A stretch of DNA of 64,000 nt. Source: Actinoplanes couchii (GTDB lineage Bacteria > Actinomycetota > Actinomycetes > Mycobacteriales > Micromonosporaceae). Shown in pieces: positions 1 through 8,217 of this stretch. The DNA is taken from contig NZ_BOMG01000102.1 in assembly GCF_016862075.1 (NCBI RefSeq), positions 100,501 to 164,500 of the forward strand, in the 5' to 3' direction. Position 1 is the first letter of the stretch. Every line of letters begins with the position of its first letter. A program made the translations under genes and the position numbers. The notes under the pieces are model-generated. The model searched no databases and was not told the origin of the DNA. It was given only the letters and a program-made list of their open reading frames with translations.

Positions 1-642
1 GGTGATCGCGTCGGCGACCGCCTCCACCTCGTTGAGCTTGTGCGAGATCATGATCGAGGTGATGCCGCGTTCCTTGAAACCGCGCAGCAGATCGAGCAGG
101 TGCCGCGAGTCGTTCTCGTTGAGCGCGGCCGTCGGCTCGTCCAGGATCAGCAGTTTGACGTCCTTGGCGAACGCCTTCGCGATCTCCACCAGCTGCTGTT
201 TCCCGACCCCGATGTCCTTGATCAGGGTGTCCGGGTCCTCTTTCAGCCCGACCATCGCCATCAGTTCCAGGGCGCGGTGGTTGGCGGCTTTCCAGTCGAT
301 GCGGCCCCAGCGCCGGGGCTCGTTGCCGAGGAAGATGTTCTCGGTGATCGACATGCCCGGGACCAGCGCCAACTCCTGGTGGATGATGACGATTCCGGCG
401 TTCTCGCTGGCCCGGATGTCGGCGAAACGGCACTCCCGTCCCTGGTACAGGATCGTGCCCTGATAGGTCCCGAACGGGTGCACCCCGCTGAGGACCTTCA
501 TCAGCGTTGATTTACCGGCGCCGTTCTCTCCGCAGATCGCGTGGATCCGCCCGGCGGTGACCGCCAGGCTGACGTCGGCCAATGCGACGACCCCGGGGAA
601 CTCCTTGGTGATCGATCGCATTTCGAGCAGGGCATCGCCCAC
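1..642 (-). CDS. Sugar ABC transporter ATP-binding protein, N-terminal part
   Basis: This is the first 214 codons of an ABC ATPase whose 3' end lies outside the window. The GTG at 640-642 follows a GGGGG purine stretch. Residues 38-46 are the Walker A loop GENGAGKST; further on are the family signature VGKQQLVEIAKAF and Walker B LLILDEPTAAL, then the H-loop ISHKLNEVE. VGKQQ in place of LSGGQ is typical of tandem-domain ATPases of ribose/xylose/multiple-monosaccharide importers (RbsA, XylG, MmsA/GguA), which run to about 500 residues, so a second nucleotide-binding domain is expected outside the window. It would power monosaccharide import with a permease and periplasmic-type binding protein that are not visible here. 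The exact sugar cannot be read from the ATPase. Confidence 0.93.
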   Translation of the reverse strand, partial: MGDALLEMRSITKEFPGVVALADVSLAVTAGRIHAICGENGAGKSTLMKVLSGVHPFGTYQGTILYQGRECRFADIRASENAGIVIIHQELALVPGMSITENIFLGNEPRRWGRIDWKAANHRALELMAMVGLKEDPDTLIKDIGVGKQQLVEIAKAFAKDVKLLILDEPTAALNENDSRHLLDLLRGFKERGITSIMISHKLNEVEAVADAIT

Positions 643-751
643 ACTTACCCCCGGGACTTCTGATCAAGTTCGATGAACAGGGCGTTTCCGCACTGTAAAT
701 CCAATTGACCGTTGCCGCCATCCCCGCGGGGCAAGATCCGGTTCCGGAACC

Positions 752-1357
752 TCAGTCCTGGTGATCCGCCCTGGTCAATGCTCCGAAAAGGAACAGATCG
801 ACCAGCTCCTCGACACTGATCGTGCTCTCGGCCGGGGTGCTGCGCCGGACCTGGCCGAAGAACAGGTTCAGGAACGCGTCGGCCAGGGTCGCCGCCGGCA
901 GCCGCAGCCGCTCCTGATCGGGTTCGAACAGGTCGAGGACCGCCTGCCGGGTGATCGCCTGGGATTCGTCCCGGGCGCCCGGGAGTGGGCCGGGGCCACG
1001 GCGGCCGGTGCCGAGGGTGCCGTGCATGGCGCGGATGACCGTGCCCATCCGGTTCAGGTAGGCGTCCAGCGCGTAGATCGCCTCGGCGAGCCGGGCGGCG
1101 AGGGGCTGGTCGAGGGGGATGGACTGCAGCTCCTGGTGCACCTGGGTGGGGTCGAGGGCGGCGGCGACGCAGGCTTCGAGGACCGCGTTCTTGTCGTCGA
1201 AGACCCGGAAGATGGTCGCCTCGCCGATGCCGGCCGCCCGCGCGATCTTCGCGGTGGTGACGGCGGCCCCCAGCTCGGCGACGAGGGGGAGCGCGGCCCG
1301 GACGATGGTCTCGCGGCGCTGGTCGGGTGTCATGCCCGGTGCTCGTGTCGGTGTCAT
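752..1357 (-). CDS. TetR family transcriptional regulator
   Basis: A 201-aa protein with an N-terminal TetR DNA-binding domain. The helix-turn-helix lies near residues 33-53 (TTAKIARAAGIGEATIFRVF) and is followed by a helical ligand-binding region without recognisable ligand motif. A second in-frame Met at residue 9 is an alternative start. It is divergent from the SulP transporter gene, and a perfect 22-bp palindrome lies 12 bp upstream of its start, so it probably represses itself and the transporter. The inducer is unknown. Confidence 0.9.
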   Translation of the reverse strand: MTPTRAPGMTPDQRRETIVRAALPLVAELGAAVTTAKIARAAGIGEATIFRVFDDKNAVLEACVAAALDPTQVHQELQSIPLDQPLAARLAEAIYALDAYLNRMGTVIRAMHGTLGTGRRGPGPLPGARDESQAITRQAVLDLFEPDQERLRLPAATLADAFLNLFFGQVRRSTPAESTISVEELVDLFLFGALTRADHQD

Positions 1358-1369
1358 ATCCTCGACGGT

Positions 1370-1391
1370 ACGGAGTGAGTACTCACTCCGT
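1370..1391. promoter_or_regulatory. Perfect palindromic operator for the TetR regulator
   Basis: A 22-bp perfect palindrome, core CGGAGTGAGTACTCACTCCG, sits between the divergent TetR and SulP genes. Length, symmetry and position are those of a TetR operator. Binding there would cover the regulator's own promoter and probably the start of transcription toward the transporter. The assignment to this regulator is inferred from position. Confidence 0.75.
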
Positions 1392-1446
1392 CAACGCCTG
1401 AACGTTGCCAGCCCGGTGCGATCCGGCAGGTTCCGGGGGCCGCGGC

Positions 1447-1472
1447 ACTCTACTCTTACGGAAGGGTAGAGT
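1447..1472. promoter_or_regulatory. Inverted repeat just before the SulP gene
   Basis: Arms ACTCTAC (1447-1453) and GTAGAGT (1466-1472), with extra CTT/AAG pairing inside, end 8 bp before the transporter start codon. It could be a second protein-binding site or a small mRNA hairpin over the leader. No ribosome binding site is obvious between it and the ATG. Confidence 0.3.
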
Positions 1473-1480
1473 CTGCGCAC

Positions 1481-2953
1481 ATGTCGAAAACCGTTGGTGC
1501 GCGCTGGTCGCGGCCGGATTGGCTGGCCTCGCCGCGAGTGTTGCGCACCGAGATCCTGGCCGGGCTCGTCGTGGCCCTCGCCCTGATTCCCGAGGCGATC
1601 TCGTTCTCCATCCTGGCGAACGTCGACCCCAAGGTCGGGCTGTTCGCCTCGTTCACGATGGCCGTCACGATCGCGATCTGCGGCGGCCGCCCCGCCATGA
1701 TCTCCGCCGCCACCGGCGCCATCGCGCTGGTCGTCGCCCCGCTCGCCAAGGAGCACGGGCTCGGCTACCTGACCGCCGCCGTCGTGCTCGGCGGTGTGTT
1801 CCAGATCGTCCTGGCCCTGCTCGGGGTGGCCCGGCTGATGCGGTTCATCCCGCGCAGCGTGATGGTCGGCTTCGTCAACGCCCTCGCGATCCTGATCTTC
1901 ACCGCGCAGCTGCCGCACCTGATCGACGTGCCGTGGCTGGTCTACCCGCTGGTCGCGGTGGCCCTGGCGATCATGTTCCTGCTGCCCCGGTACTTCACCG
2001 CGATCCCGGCGCCGCTGATCGCCATCGTGCTGCTCACCGCGTTCGTGCTGATCGCGCACGTCACCGTGCCGAACGTCGGCGACGAGGGCACCCTGCCGGA
2101 CAGCCTGCCGATCTTCGGCATCCCGAGCGTCCCGTTCACGCTCGACACGCTGACCCTGATCGCCCCGTACGCGCTGGGAATCGCCCTGGTGGGTCTGATG
2201 GAATCGTTGATGACCGCGAAACTTGTCGACGACGTCACCGACACCCGCTCCGACAAGACCCGCGAGTCGTGGGGCCAGGGTGTCGCCAACATCGTCACCG
2301 GCTTCTTCGGCGGCATGGGCGGCTGCGCCATGATCGGCCAGACGATGATCAACGTGAAGACGTCCGGCGCGCGCACCCGGCTGTCCACGTTCCTGGCCGG
2401 TGTCTTCCTGCTCATCCTGGTCGTCGTGCTAGGTGACGTGGTGGCGTTGATCCCGATGGCCGCCCTGGTCGCCGTCATGATCATCGTCTCGGTCGGCACC
2501 TTCGACTGGCACAGCATCGCCCCGGCCACCCTCAAGCGGATGCCCGCCGGTGAGATCGCCGTCATGGTGATCACCGTGGCCGGCACCCTGGTCACCCACA
2601 ACCTCGCCGTCGGCGTGGTGCTCGGCGTGCTGGCCGCCATGGTCGTCTTCGCCCGCCGGGTCGCCCACTTCACCGAGGTCACCAAGATCAAGGACACCTA
2701 TGTCGTACGTGGGGAGCTGTTCTTCGCCTCGTCCAACGACCTCGTGCACCAGTTCGACTACGCCGGCGACCCGGACCACGTGGTCATCGACATGAGCGCC
2801 GCCCACATCTGGGACGCGTCGTCGGTGGCCGCCCTCGACGCGATCACCCACAAATACCGCTCCCGCGGCAAGAACGTCGAGATCATCGGCCTGAACGAGG
2901 CGAGCGCCGGCTTCCACGCGAACCTCGCGGGCAAGCTGAACGCGGGGCACTGA
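1481..2953 (+). CDS. SulP family anion transporter with STAS domain
   Basis: A 490-aa membrane protein. Residues 20-380 hold about ten to twelve hydrophobic segments, including IPEAISFSIL and the glycine-rich GGRPAMISAATGAIA, a SulP signature. Residues from about 405 form a cytoplasmic STAS domain (VIDMSAAHIWDASSVAALD). SulP proteins carry sulfate, bicarbonate or other anions; the substrate is not decidable here. It is divergent from a TetR gene with a perfect operator between them, so expression is probably inducible. A MerR regulator gene follows within about 12 bp and may be cotranscribed. Confidence 0.92.
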   Translation: MSKTVGARWSRPDWLASPRVLRTEILAGLVVALALIPEAISFSILANVDPKVGLFASFTMAVTIAICGGRPAMISAATGAIALVVAPLAKEHGLGYLTAAVVLGGVFQIVLALLGVARLMRFIPRSVMVGFVNALAILIFTAQLPHLIDVPWLVYPLVAVALAIMFLLPRYFTAIPAPLIAIVLLTAFVLIAHVTVPNVGDEGTLPDSLPIFGIPSVPFTLDTLTLIAPYALGIALVGLMESLMTAKLVDDVTDTRSDKTRESWGQGVANIVTGFFGGMGGCAMIGQTMINVKTSGARTRLSTFLAGVFLLILVVVLGDVVALIPMAALVAVMIIVSVGTFDWHSIAPATLKRMPAGEIAVMVITVAGTLVTHNLAVGVVLGVLAAMVVFARRVAHFTEVTKIKDTYVVRGELFFASSNDLVHQFDYAGDPDHVVIDMSAAHIWDASSVAALDAITHKYRSRGKNVEIIGLNEASAGFHANLAGKLNAGH

Positions 2954-2965
2954 CAAACTGTGGCG

Positions 2966-3355
2966 ATGACCGGACGGCACATGCAGATCGGGGAAGCGGC
3001 GGAACGGGTCGGGCTCAGCATCCGCACCATCCGCCACTACGAGGAAGCCGGCCTGATCGTGCCGTCCGCCCGCAGTGACGGCGGTTTCCGTCTCTACACC
3101 GACCCGGACCTGGACCGGCTGCGGGTGGTGAAACGGATGAAGCCGCTGGGTTTCACCCTCGACGAGATGCGCGACCTGCTGGAGATCCTCGACCAGCTGA
3201 CCGCCGACACCGGCGACCGGGCCGCCCTGATGGACCGCCTGGCCGGCTACCACCGGGCAGCCGACACCCGGGTCCAGACCCTTCGCGACCAGCTGGCCCA
3301 CGCCGAGGGTTTCGCCGAACAGATGCGCGACCACCTGGACCAGCACACCCGATAG
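2966..3355 (+). CDS. MerR family transcriptional regulator
   Basis: About 129 residues. The N-terminal winged HTH reads MQIGEAAERVGLSIRTIRHYEEAGLI, followed by RSDGGFRLYTDPDLDRLRVVKRMKPLGFTLDEMRDLL, the classic MerR pattern, and then a short coiled coil. No cysteine cluster for metal binding is present, so it is more likely a small-molecule or redox-independent member. Possible starts are GTG 2960, ATG 2966 and ATG 2981; none has a strong ribosome site. It directly follows the SulP gene and precedes a P450 gene, either of which could be a target. Confidence 0.85.
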   Translation: MTGRHMQIGEAAERVGLSIRTIRHYEEAGLIVPSARSDGGFRLYTDPDLDRLRVVKRMKPLGFTLDEMRDLLEILDQLTADTGDRAALMDRLAGYHRAADTRVQTLRDQLAHAEGFAEQMRDHLDQHTR

Positions 3356-3392
3356 CCGGGCGCGGCCGGCGGCGAGCGGCGAGGATGGCCTG

Positions 3393-4592
3393 ATGCCCGA
3401 TCTTGCAGGCCGCCGTTTCGATCTCGCTCGTCGCCATGAGTTCCGGGTGCTGGCCGCCGCCAAACCGAGCCTTCCCGTGCTGCTCACCGCCGGGCGCCTG
3501 GCCGGAAGCCTGCGACGGGTGCCCCGGATCGGCTGGGTCACCACCGATCCGGTCGTGGCCCGGCGGATCCTCAACGATCCGGCGCATTTCACGCTGCTCG
3601 GTGAGGGCGGTGTCGGGCACATGTGGGCGCAGGTTCTCGGCGACTGGGTCAACGACATCTTCGACGGGCCCGGACACCACCAGCTCCGCTCCCGGACCCG
3701 TGACCTGTTCACCGACGACAGCGCCCGCGAACTCAACAACCGGGTCGTCGGCCCGCGCCTTGCCCAGGCCGGGGCGGAACTGCGGGCCGGCCGGGCTGTC
3801 GACATCGCCGACCTGGCCCGGGTGCTGGTCGGCCGGATCGTCGCCGACCTGCTGCAGCTGCGGGTGGCCGATCACGATGACGCGTACCGCGAAATTTTCG
3901 GCACCGGGGAGGAACTCGCCGCGCTCGCGCTGGGGACCACCACCTCCACCCACCTCGCGCCGGAGACCGTGGCCCGGGCGAAAGCCATCGTGGCCCGGCT
4001 GACCGTGAACGTCGCCGAGGCCTGGCGAACCGCCCCGCCGGAGACGGTCCTCGGCCGCTGCCGTGACCTGGGCCTGGAGCAACGCCAGGCGGAAGGCCTA
4101 GCCACCCTGCTGATGGTGGCCGGCACCGAGACCGCGGCCAGCGCGATGGCCCGGACCGTAGCGATCCTGCACGACACCGGGGCCCAGCACCGTCTCCGAG
4201 CTGATCCCGCCCTGCTGCCCGACGCGGTCCGCGAGGGCCTGCGGGTCACCTCCCCGGCCCCGGTGATCGGCCGGGCGGTGTCCGCGGACGTCGCCGTCGA
4301 GAGCCGTCATCTGCGTGCGGGGGAGCGGGTGCTGATGTTGACGTGGACCGCGAACAACGCCGCCGGTCCGTTCGACCTGGACCGCGGATACCTCCCGGAC
4401 CAGCGTCAACTCTGGTTCGGTGCGGGCCGCCACCTGTGCTTGGGTGCTCCGGTCGCCCGAGCCGAGATAACCGGAATGCTGCAGACGCTCCTCGACACCG
4501 GCCGGGCATGGCGCATCGGCAGGCGCGGTTACCGCCGCAAGGTCCTGATCCCGTCCTACGCCTACCTACCCCTCCGCCTGTCCCACCACTGA
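3393..4592 (+). CDS. Cytochrome P450
   Basis: A 399-aa soluble bacterial P450. Residues 243-249 are the I-helix oxygen-activation motif AGTETAA, 281-284 the K-helix EGLR (ExxR), and 341-351 the heme loop WFGAGRHLCLG with the axial thiolate Cys349. The length is typical of class I actinobacterial P450s needing ferredoxin and reductase partners, which are not nearby. A GAGG ribosome site precedes the ATG. The substrate cannot be inferred: there is no biosynthetic cluster around it. Upstream MerR may regulate it, with a 37-bp gap. Confidence 0.93.
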   Translation: MPDLAGRRFDLARRHEFRVLAAAKPSLPVLLTAGRLAGSLRRVPRIGWVTTDPVVARRILNDPAHFTLLGEGGVGHMWAQVLGDWVNDIFDGPGHHQLRSRTRDLFTDDSARELNNRVVGPRLAQAGAELRAGRAVDIADLARVLVGRIVADLLQLRVADHDDAYREIFGTGEELAALALGTTTSTHLAPETVARAKAIVARLTVNVAEAWRTAPPETVLGRCRDLGLEQRQAEGLATLLMVAGTETAASAMARTVAILHDTGAQHRLRADPALLPDAVREGLRVTSPAPVIGRAVSADVAVESRHLRAGERVLMLTWTANNAAGPFDLDRGYLPDQRQLWFGAGRHLCLGAPVARAEITGMLQTLLDTGRAWRIGRRGYRRKVLIPSYAYLPLRLSHH

Positions 4593-4785
4593 CCCGGCCC
4601 GCGCCCGCTCCCGCCACCCCCGCCCACGCCGTTCCCGCCGGTCCCGCCTGCGCCGTTCCTTCCGCTCTCATCTCTCCCGCTCCGGCCGCTTTCGCCGCGC
4701 CTGGCCTTACCGGTGGCCGCGGCCCAGCCGCGCCCGGGCCCGCCTTTCATTGACCCCTGTCGACGGCTGGCTTATCGTCGCGCCT

Positions 4786-4796
4786 AGAAACTTTCT
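4786..4796. promoter_or_regulatory. Putative LacI-type operator before the endoglucanase
   Basis: AGAAACTTTCT is a perfect 11-bp palindrome around a central C, 39 bp upstream of the cellulase start. The core GAAACTTTC recurs between the ABC importer and GH43 genes at 11653-11663. It fits the CGAA-N-TTCG-like operators described for LacI-type xylanolytic regulators (BxlR/XlnR) of streptomycetes. The 4593-4785 stretch before it is C-rich and holds no gene. Confidence 0.5.
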
Positions 4797-4835
4797 CTCC
4801 GAGTTGCGATTGTTTCCCCGAACAGGAAGTGACTC

Positions 4836-6920
4836 ATGATCTCCCCGATCCCCGCATTCCCTCCGTCTTCTCACCAACCGGCTTCGCGTCGGTCGCCCCG
4901 CCGCTCGATCCTGAGCGTCCTGATCGCCGCCGTACTGATGCTGGTCGGCGTCCTCGTGGCGACCGCGGCGCAGGCAGCCGCCGGCTGCAAGGTCGTCTAC
5001 CAGGTGTCCTCGCAGTGGCAGGGCGGATTCACCGCCGACGTCGCCGTGACCAACCTCGGTGACACGATCAACGGCTGGAACCTGAAGTGGACCTGGACCG
5101 CCGGCCAGCGGGTGACCCAGGCCTGGAGCTCGACCGTGACCGCCGCCGGCGACCAGGTGACCGCCACCAACGCGAGCTGGAACGCCGCCCTTCCTACCAG
5201 CGGATCCGTGTCGTTCGGTTTCAACGGTTCGTGGACCGGCTCCAACCCGGCGCCCGCGTCGTTCGCCCTGAACGGCGTGACCTGCACCGGAGGCGCCACC
5301 CCGACCACCCCGCCGCCGTCGGACCCGGGCGGCGGCAGTTCCGATCCGGAGGCGATCGTCGCGGCGATGCAGCCCGGCTGGAACCTCGGCAACACCCTGG
5401 ACGCGATCCCGGACGAAACGTCCTGGGGCAATCCGCTGACCACGCAGGCGCTGCTGCGGCACGTGAAGTCGCAGGGTTACAACAGCATCCGTCTGCCGAT
5501 CACCTGGAGCAACCACCACGGCGCCGCCCCGAACTACACGATCGACGCCGCCTGGCTGGCCCGGGTGAAGCAGATCGTGGACTGGGCCCTGGCCGAGGAC
5601 CTCTACGTCATGATCAACCTGCATCACGACTCCTGGCAGTGGATCAACACCTATCCCACTGATCGTACGAACGTGACCGCGAGGTACACCCGTCTCTGGA
5701 CGCAGATCAGTGCCGCGTTCCGGGCCTATCCCGAGGAGTTGGTGTTCGAGAGCATCAACGAGCCGCAGTTCGCCGGAACCACCGACGACCAGCAGAACTA
5801 TCAGGCCCTCGCCGAGCTGGACGAGATCTTCGTAGACCTGGTCCGCGCGTCCGGCGGCGCCAACACCACCCGCCTGCTGGTGCTGCCGACCCTGTTCACC
5901 AACGCCGACCAGGGCCGCCTCGACGCGCTGAACGCCGAGTTCGACGCCCTCGACGATCCGAACGTGGCGGCAACCGTGCACTTCTACGGTTACTGGCCGT
6001 TCAGCGTGAACATCGCGGGCGGCACCCGCTACGACGCCACCGTGGAGCAGGATCTGATCGGAACGTTCGACCGGGTCAAGGCAAGTTTCGTGGACCGCGG
6101 CATCCCGGTGATCATCGGCGAGTGGGCGCTGCTGAACTGGGACCACAACCGCCCCGGCGTCATCGAGCGCGGCGAGTTCCTGAAGTTCCTGGAGGCGGTC
6201 GGCTATCACGCCCGCACCCGGGGTCTGACCACGATGCTGTGGGACGCCGGCCAGTTCCTGAACCGCACCGAACTCCGCTGGCGCGACCAGGGCGTGCACG
6301 ACATCATCCAGGCCAGCTGGACGACCCGTTCCGGCACCGCGTCGTCGGATCAGATCTTCGTCCCGCGTACCGGCGCAATCGGCTCGAAGTCGTTGACCTT
6401 GAACCTGAACGGCACCACCTTCCAGGGCTTGACCGGTTTGACCCAGGGCACTGACTACACGGTCTCCGGAAACAATCTGACCGTGACGGCATCGGCGTTG
6501 ACCAGGCTGTTGGGAGACCGCTCCTACGGCGTCCGCGCCACCGTCGAGGCCCGTTTCAGCCAGGGAGTCCCTTGGCGGATCAACCTCATCTCGTACGATC
6601 CTGCGACCCAGTCGACAGCAACCGGCACGACGACAGCCTTCGCCATCCCCACCCAGTTCCGAGGTGACCAGCTGGCCACGATGGAGGCCAAATACGCCGA
6701 CGGCTCCAACGCGGGCCCCGCGAACTGGACGTCCTACAAAGAGTTCTGGACCCACTTCCAGCCGGATTACAGCGCGAACACGATCCTGCTGAAGCCGGAG
6801 TTCTTCGCCGAGGTCAACGACGGCACGGTGACGCTGACCTTCCACTTCTGGAGCGGAGCCCGAACCACCTACACCCTCACCAAGTCCGGCACCACAGTCA
6901 CCGGCGCCCCCAACTCCTGA
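4836..6920 (+). CDS. Secreted GH5 endoglucanase with CBM2 and C-terminal X2-CBM46
   Basis: A 694-aa secreted beta-1,4-glucanase. Residues 1-49 are a long signal peptide (RRSPRRS, hydrophobic core, ATAAQA). Residues 50-150 form a CBM2 cellulose-binding module bounded by Cys51 and Cys150, with exposed tryptophans. A Thr/Pro/Gly linker follows, then a GH5 catalytic domain (about 172-490) with acid/base Glu309 in INEP and nucleophile Glu429 in IIGEW. The C-terminus has an Ig-like X2 domain and a CBM46-like domain, an architecture known from GH5_4 enzymes such as Bacillus Cel5B. It cuts cellulose, mixed-linkage glucan or xyloglucan outside the cell. A GAAACTTTC operator lies upstream and a strong hairpin downstream. 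Confidence 0.93.
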   Translation: MISPIPAFPPSSHQPASRRSPRRSILSVLIAAVLMLVGVLVATAAQAAAGCKVVYQVSSQWQGGFTADVAVTNLGDTINGWNLKWTWTAGQRVTQAWSSTVTAAGDQVTATNASWNAALPTSGSVSFGFNGSWTGSNPAPASFALNGVTCTGGATPTTPPPSDPGGGSSDPEAIVAAMQPGWNLGNTLDAIPDETSWGNPLTTQALLRHVKSQGYNSIRLPITWSNHHGAAPNYTIDAAWLARVKQIVDWALAEDLYVMINLHHDSWQWINTYPTDRTNVTARYTRLWTQISAAFRAYPEELVFESINEPQFAGTTDDQQNYQALAELDEIFVDLVRASGGANTTRLLVLPTLFTNADQGRLDALNAEFDALDDPNVAATVHFYGYWPFSVNIAGGTRYDATVEQDLIGTFDRVKASFVDRGIPVIIGEWALLNWDHNRPGVIERGEFLKFLEAVGYHARTRGLTTMLWDAGQFLNRTELRWRDQGVHDIIQASWTTRSGTASSDQIFVPRTGAIGSKSLTLNLNGTTFQGLTGLTQGTDYTVSGNNLTVTASALTRLLGDRSYGVRATVEARFSQGVPWRINLISYDPATQSTATGTTTAFAIPTQFRGDQLATMEAKYADGSNAGPANWTSYKEFWTHFQPDYSANTILLKPEFFAEVNDGTVTLTFHFWSGARTTYTLTKSGTTVTGAPNS

Positions 6921-6933
6921 CCTACCCACCCGT

Positions 6934-6964
6934 CGCCGGGCCGGTCGAGGTGACCGGCCCGGCG
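6934..6964 (+). terminator. Hairpin terminator after the endoglucanase gene
   Basis: Perfect 13-bp arms (CGCCGGGCCGGTC and its complement) around a 5-nt loop, 14 bp after the stop codon. There is no clear U-tract, as is common for actinomycete terminators. Confidence 0.7.
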
Positions 6965-7009
6965 GGGGATTCCGGGCGTGCGGTGGTGTCCGCTTGGCAT
7001 CATGAGCGA

Positions 7010-7543
7010 ATGTCCCGTTTCCGGCAGTCCGCGTTGCTTCCCGCCGTGATGGCGGCCCTCGTCGCCGGCTGTTCGAGCCCACCCGCGCGGACACCCGAGC
7101 CGTCCGCGCCGGCCCCTGTCGTGACCGCGGCCACGCCGTCTCCCGGCCCGTCGGCGGCCGCCGCCCTCGCCCCGCTCGAAGCACCCCCGGTCGTTCCCGG
7201 TGAGCTGTCCCGGAGGGTGGTCACCGTCAAGGACGGGCACTCCGACAACAAGACCATCCTGCACCGCGACGCGAAGAGCGGCACCGAGTACGGGGTGCAG
7301 GCGGCCTGCACCTCGGCGACTCCGGGCACGACGCTCTCCGTCGAGGTACGCAGGAGCAAACCCGGCGCCGACGCTGAACCGCTGTCCTCGGGCACGATCC
7401 CCTGCGACGGGAGGGTGACCCTCAACGGCTTCGGCAGCCTCCCGGCCGAATCGATCGTGGTCGACCTGAGTGGCGATCGATCCGGGGTGACCTCGGCCTA
7501 TGCGGTCCTCGCGCCCATCTCGTCACTGATGGAGGTGGAATAG
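7010..7543 (+). CDS. Putative secreted lipoprotein
   Basis: A 177-aa protein starting at the ATG that gives a proper lipoprotein signal: MSRFRQSALL, a hydrophobic stretch, then the lipobox LVAGC with lipidated Cys21. A Pro/Ala/Ser-rich spacer (about 22-70) leads to a compact domain with two cysteines (in AACTS and IPCDG) that may form a disulfide. No family recognised; the pattern resembles small beta-sandwich surface lipoproteins. Its 3' end overlaps the convergent lipB gene by 46 bp. Confidence 0.75.
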   Translation: MSRFRQSALLPAVMAALVAGCSSPPARTPEPSAPAPVVTAATPSPGPSAAAALAPLEAPPVVPGELSRRVVTVKDGHSDNKTILHRDAKSGTEYGVQAACTSATPGTTLSVEVRRSKPGADAEPLSSGTIPCDGRVTLNGFGSLPAESIVVDLSGDRSGVTSAYAVLAPISSLMEVE

Positions 7544-8168
7544 CGCAGATGGGCCGCCACGGCATCGCGAACCTCGGCGTCGGTGGGCGGGTGGACGCCC
7601 GACTCGGCGGCCAGCTGGTGGAGTGAGGTCATCGCCACGTCGTCCAGGCTGCAGGCGATGAAACTGTCGAAGACCGCCAGGTCGGGGTCGACGTTCAGGG
7701 CGAACCCGTGCGTGGTGATGCCGCCGCGGATGCGCATGCCGATCGAGACGATCTTGCGGTGGTCCGGGGTCCAGACACCGACCAGGCTGGCCGATCCGGG
7801 CGGGGTGTCGCGGCGGATCGCCGGGAACCCGAGGTCGGCCAGGGCGGCGATCAGCCCGTTCTCCAGCCAGCGGACCACGTCGACCGGCCCCCACTCGCGC
7901 AGGTCCATGACCAGGTAGCCGACGAGCTGGCCGGGGCCGTGATAGGTCGCGTTGCCACCGCGGTCGGCCTCGACGGTGGGGATCACCGACAGATCCGCGG
8001 GGAGGTCCCCGGGCGGGGTCCGCCGCCCGAAAGTGATCACCGGAGGATGGCTGAGCAGGAACAACCGGTCGGGGCGGTCCCGGCCCGGCGCTCGTCGGCC
8101 CAGCCGGCCATCGTGTCGATCGCGGTCCGGTAGTCGATCTCGCCGAGGTCCACTCGCAGCACACTCAC
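7498..8168 (-). pseudogene. lipB: lipB, octanoyltransferase, apparently frameshifted
   Basis: LipB moves octanoyl from acyl carrier protein to lipoyl domains. The body is well conserved: LLSHPPVITFGRRTP, the signature ADRGGNATYHGPGQLVGY, the conserved lysine in HRKIVSIGMR, THGFALNVDPDL, and the catalytic cysteine in FIACSLDD. The N-terminus (VSVLRVDLGEIDYRTAIDTM, from GTG 8166-8168) is in a different frame from the body. The frames join if one C is added to the CCCC run at 8071-8074, giving AGTAPDRLFLLSHPP. It is therefore a real single-base deletion or an assembly error. A start near 8205 in the body's frame gives an unrelated Arg-rich N-terminus. It lies downstream of, and in the same direction as, the sugar ABC genes. 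Confidence 0.8.
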
Positions 8169-8217
8169 GTCGCCGATTGTGCTCCTGTCCCGCTGCCCCG
8201 GCCATGAGACGCGCGAC

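Noticed and set aside
4707..7184. An 825-codon open frame antisense to the endoglucanase
   Set aside because: Low-complexity composition and no motif; the sense strand encodes a well-supported GH5 enzyme.
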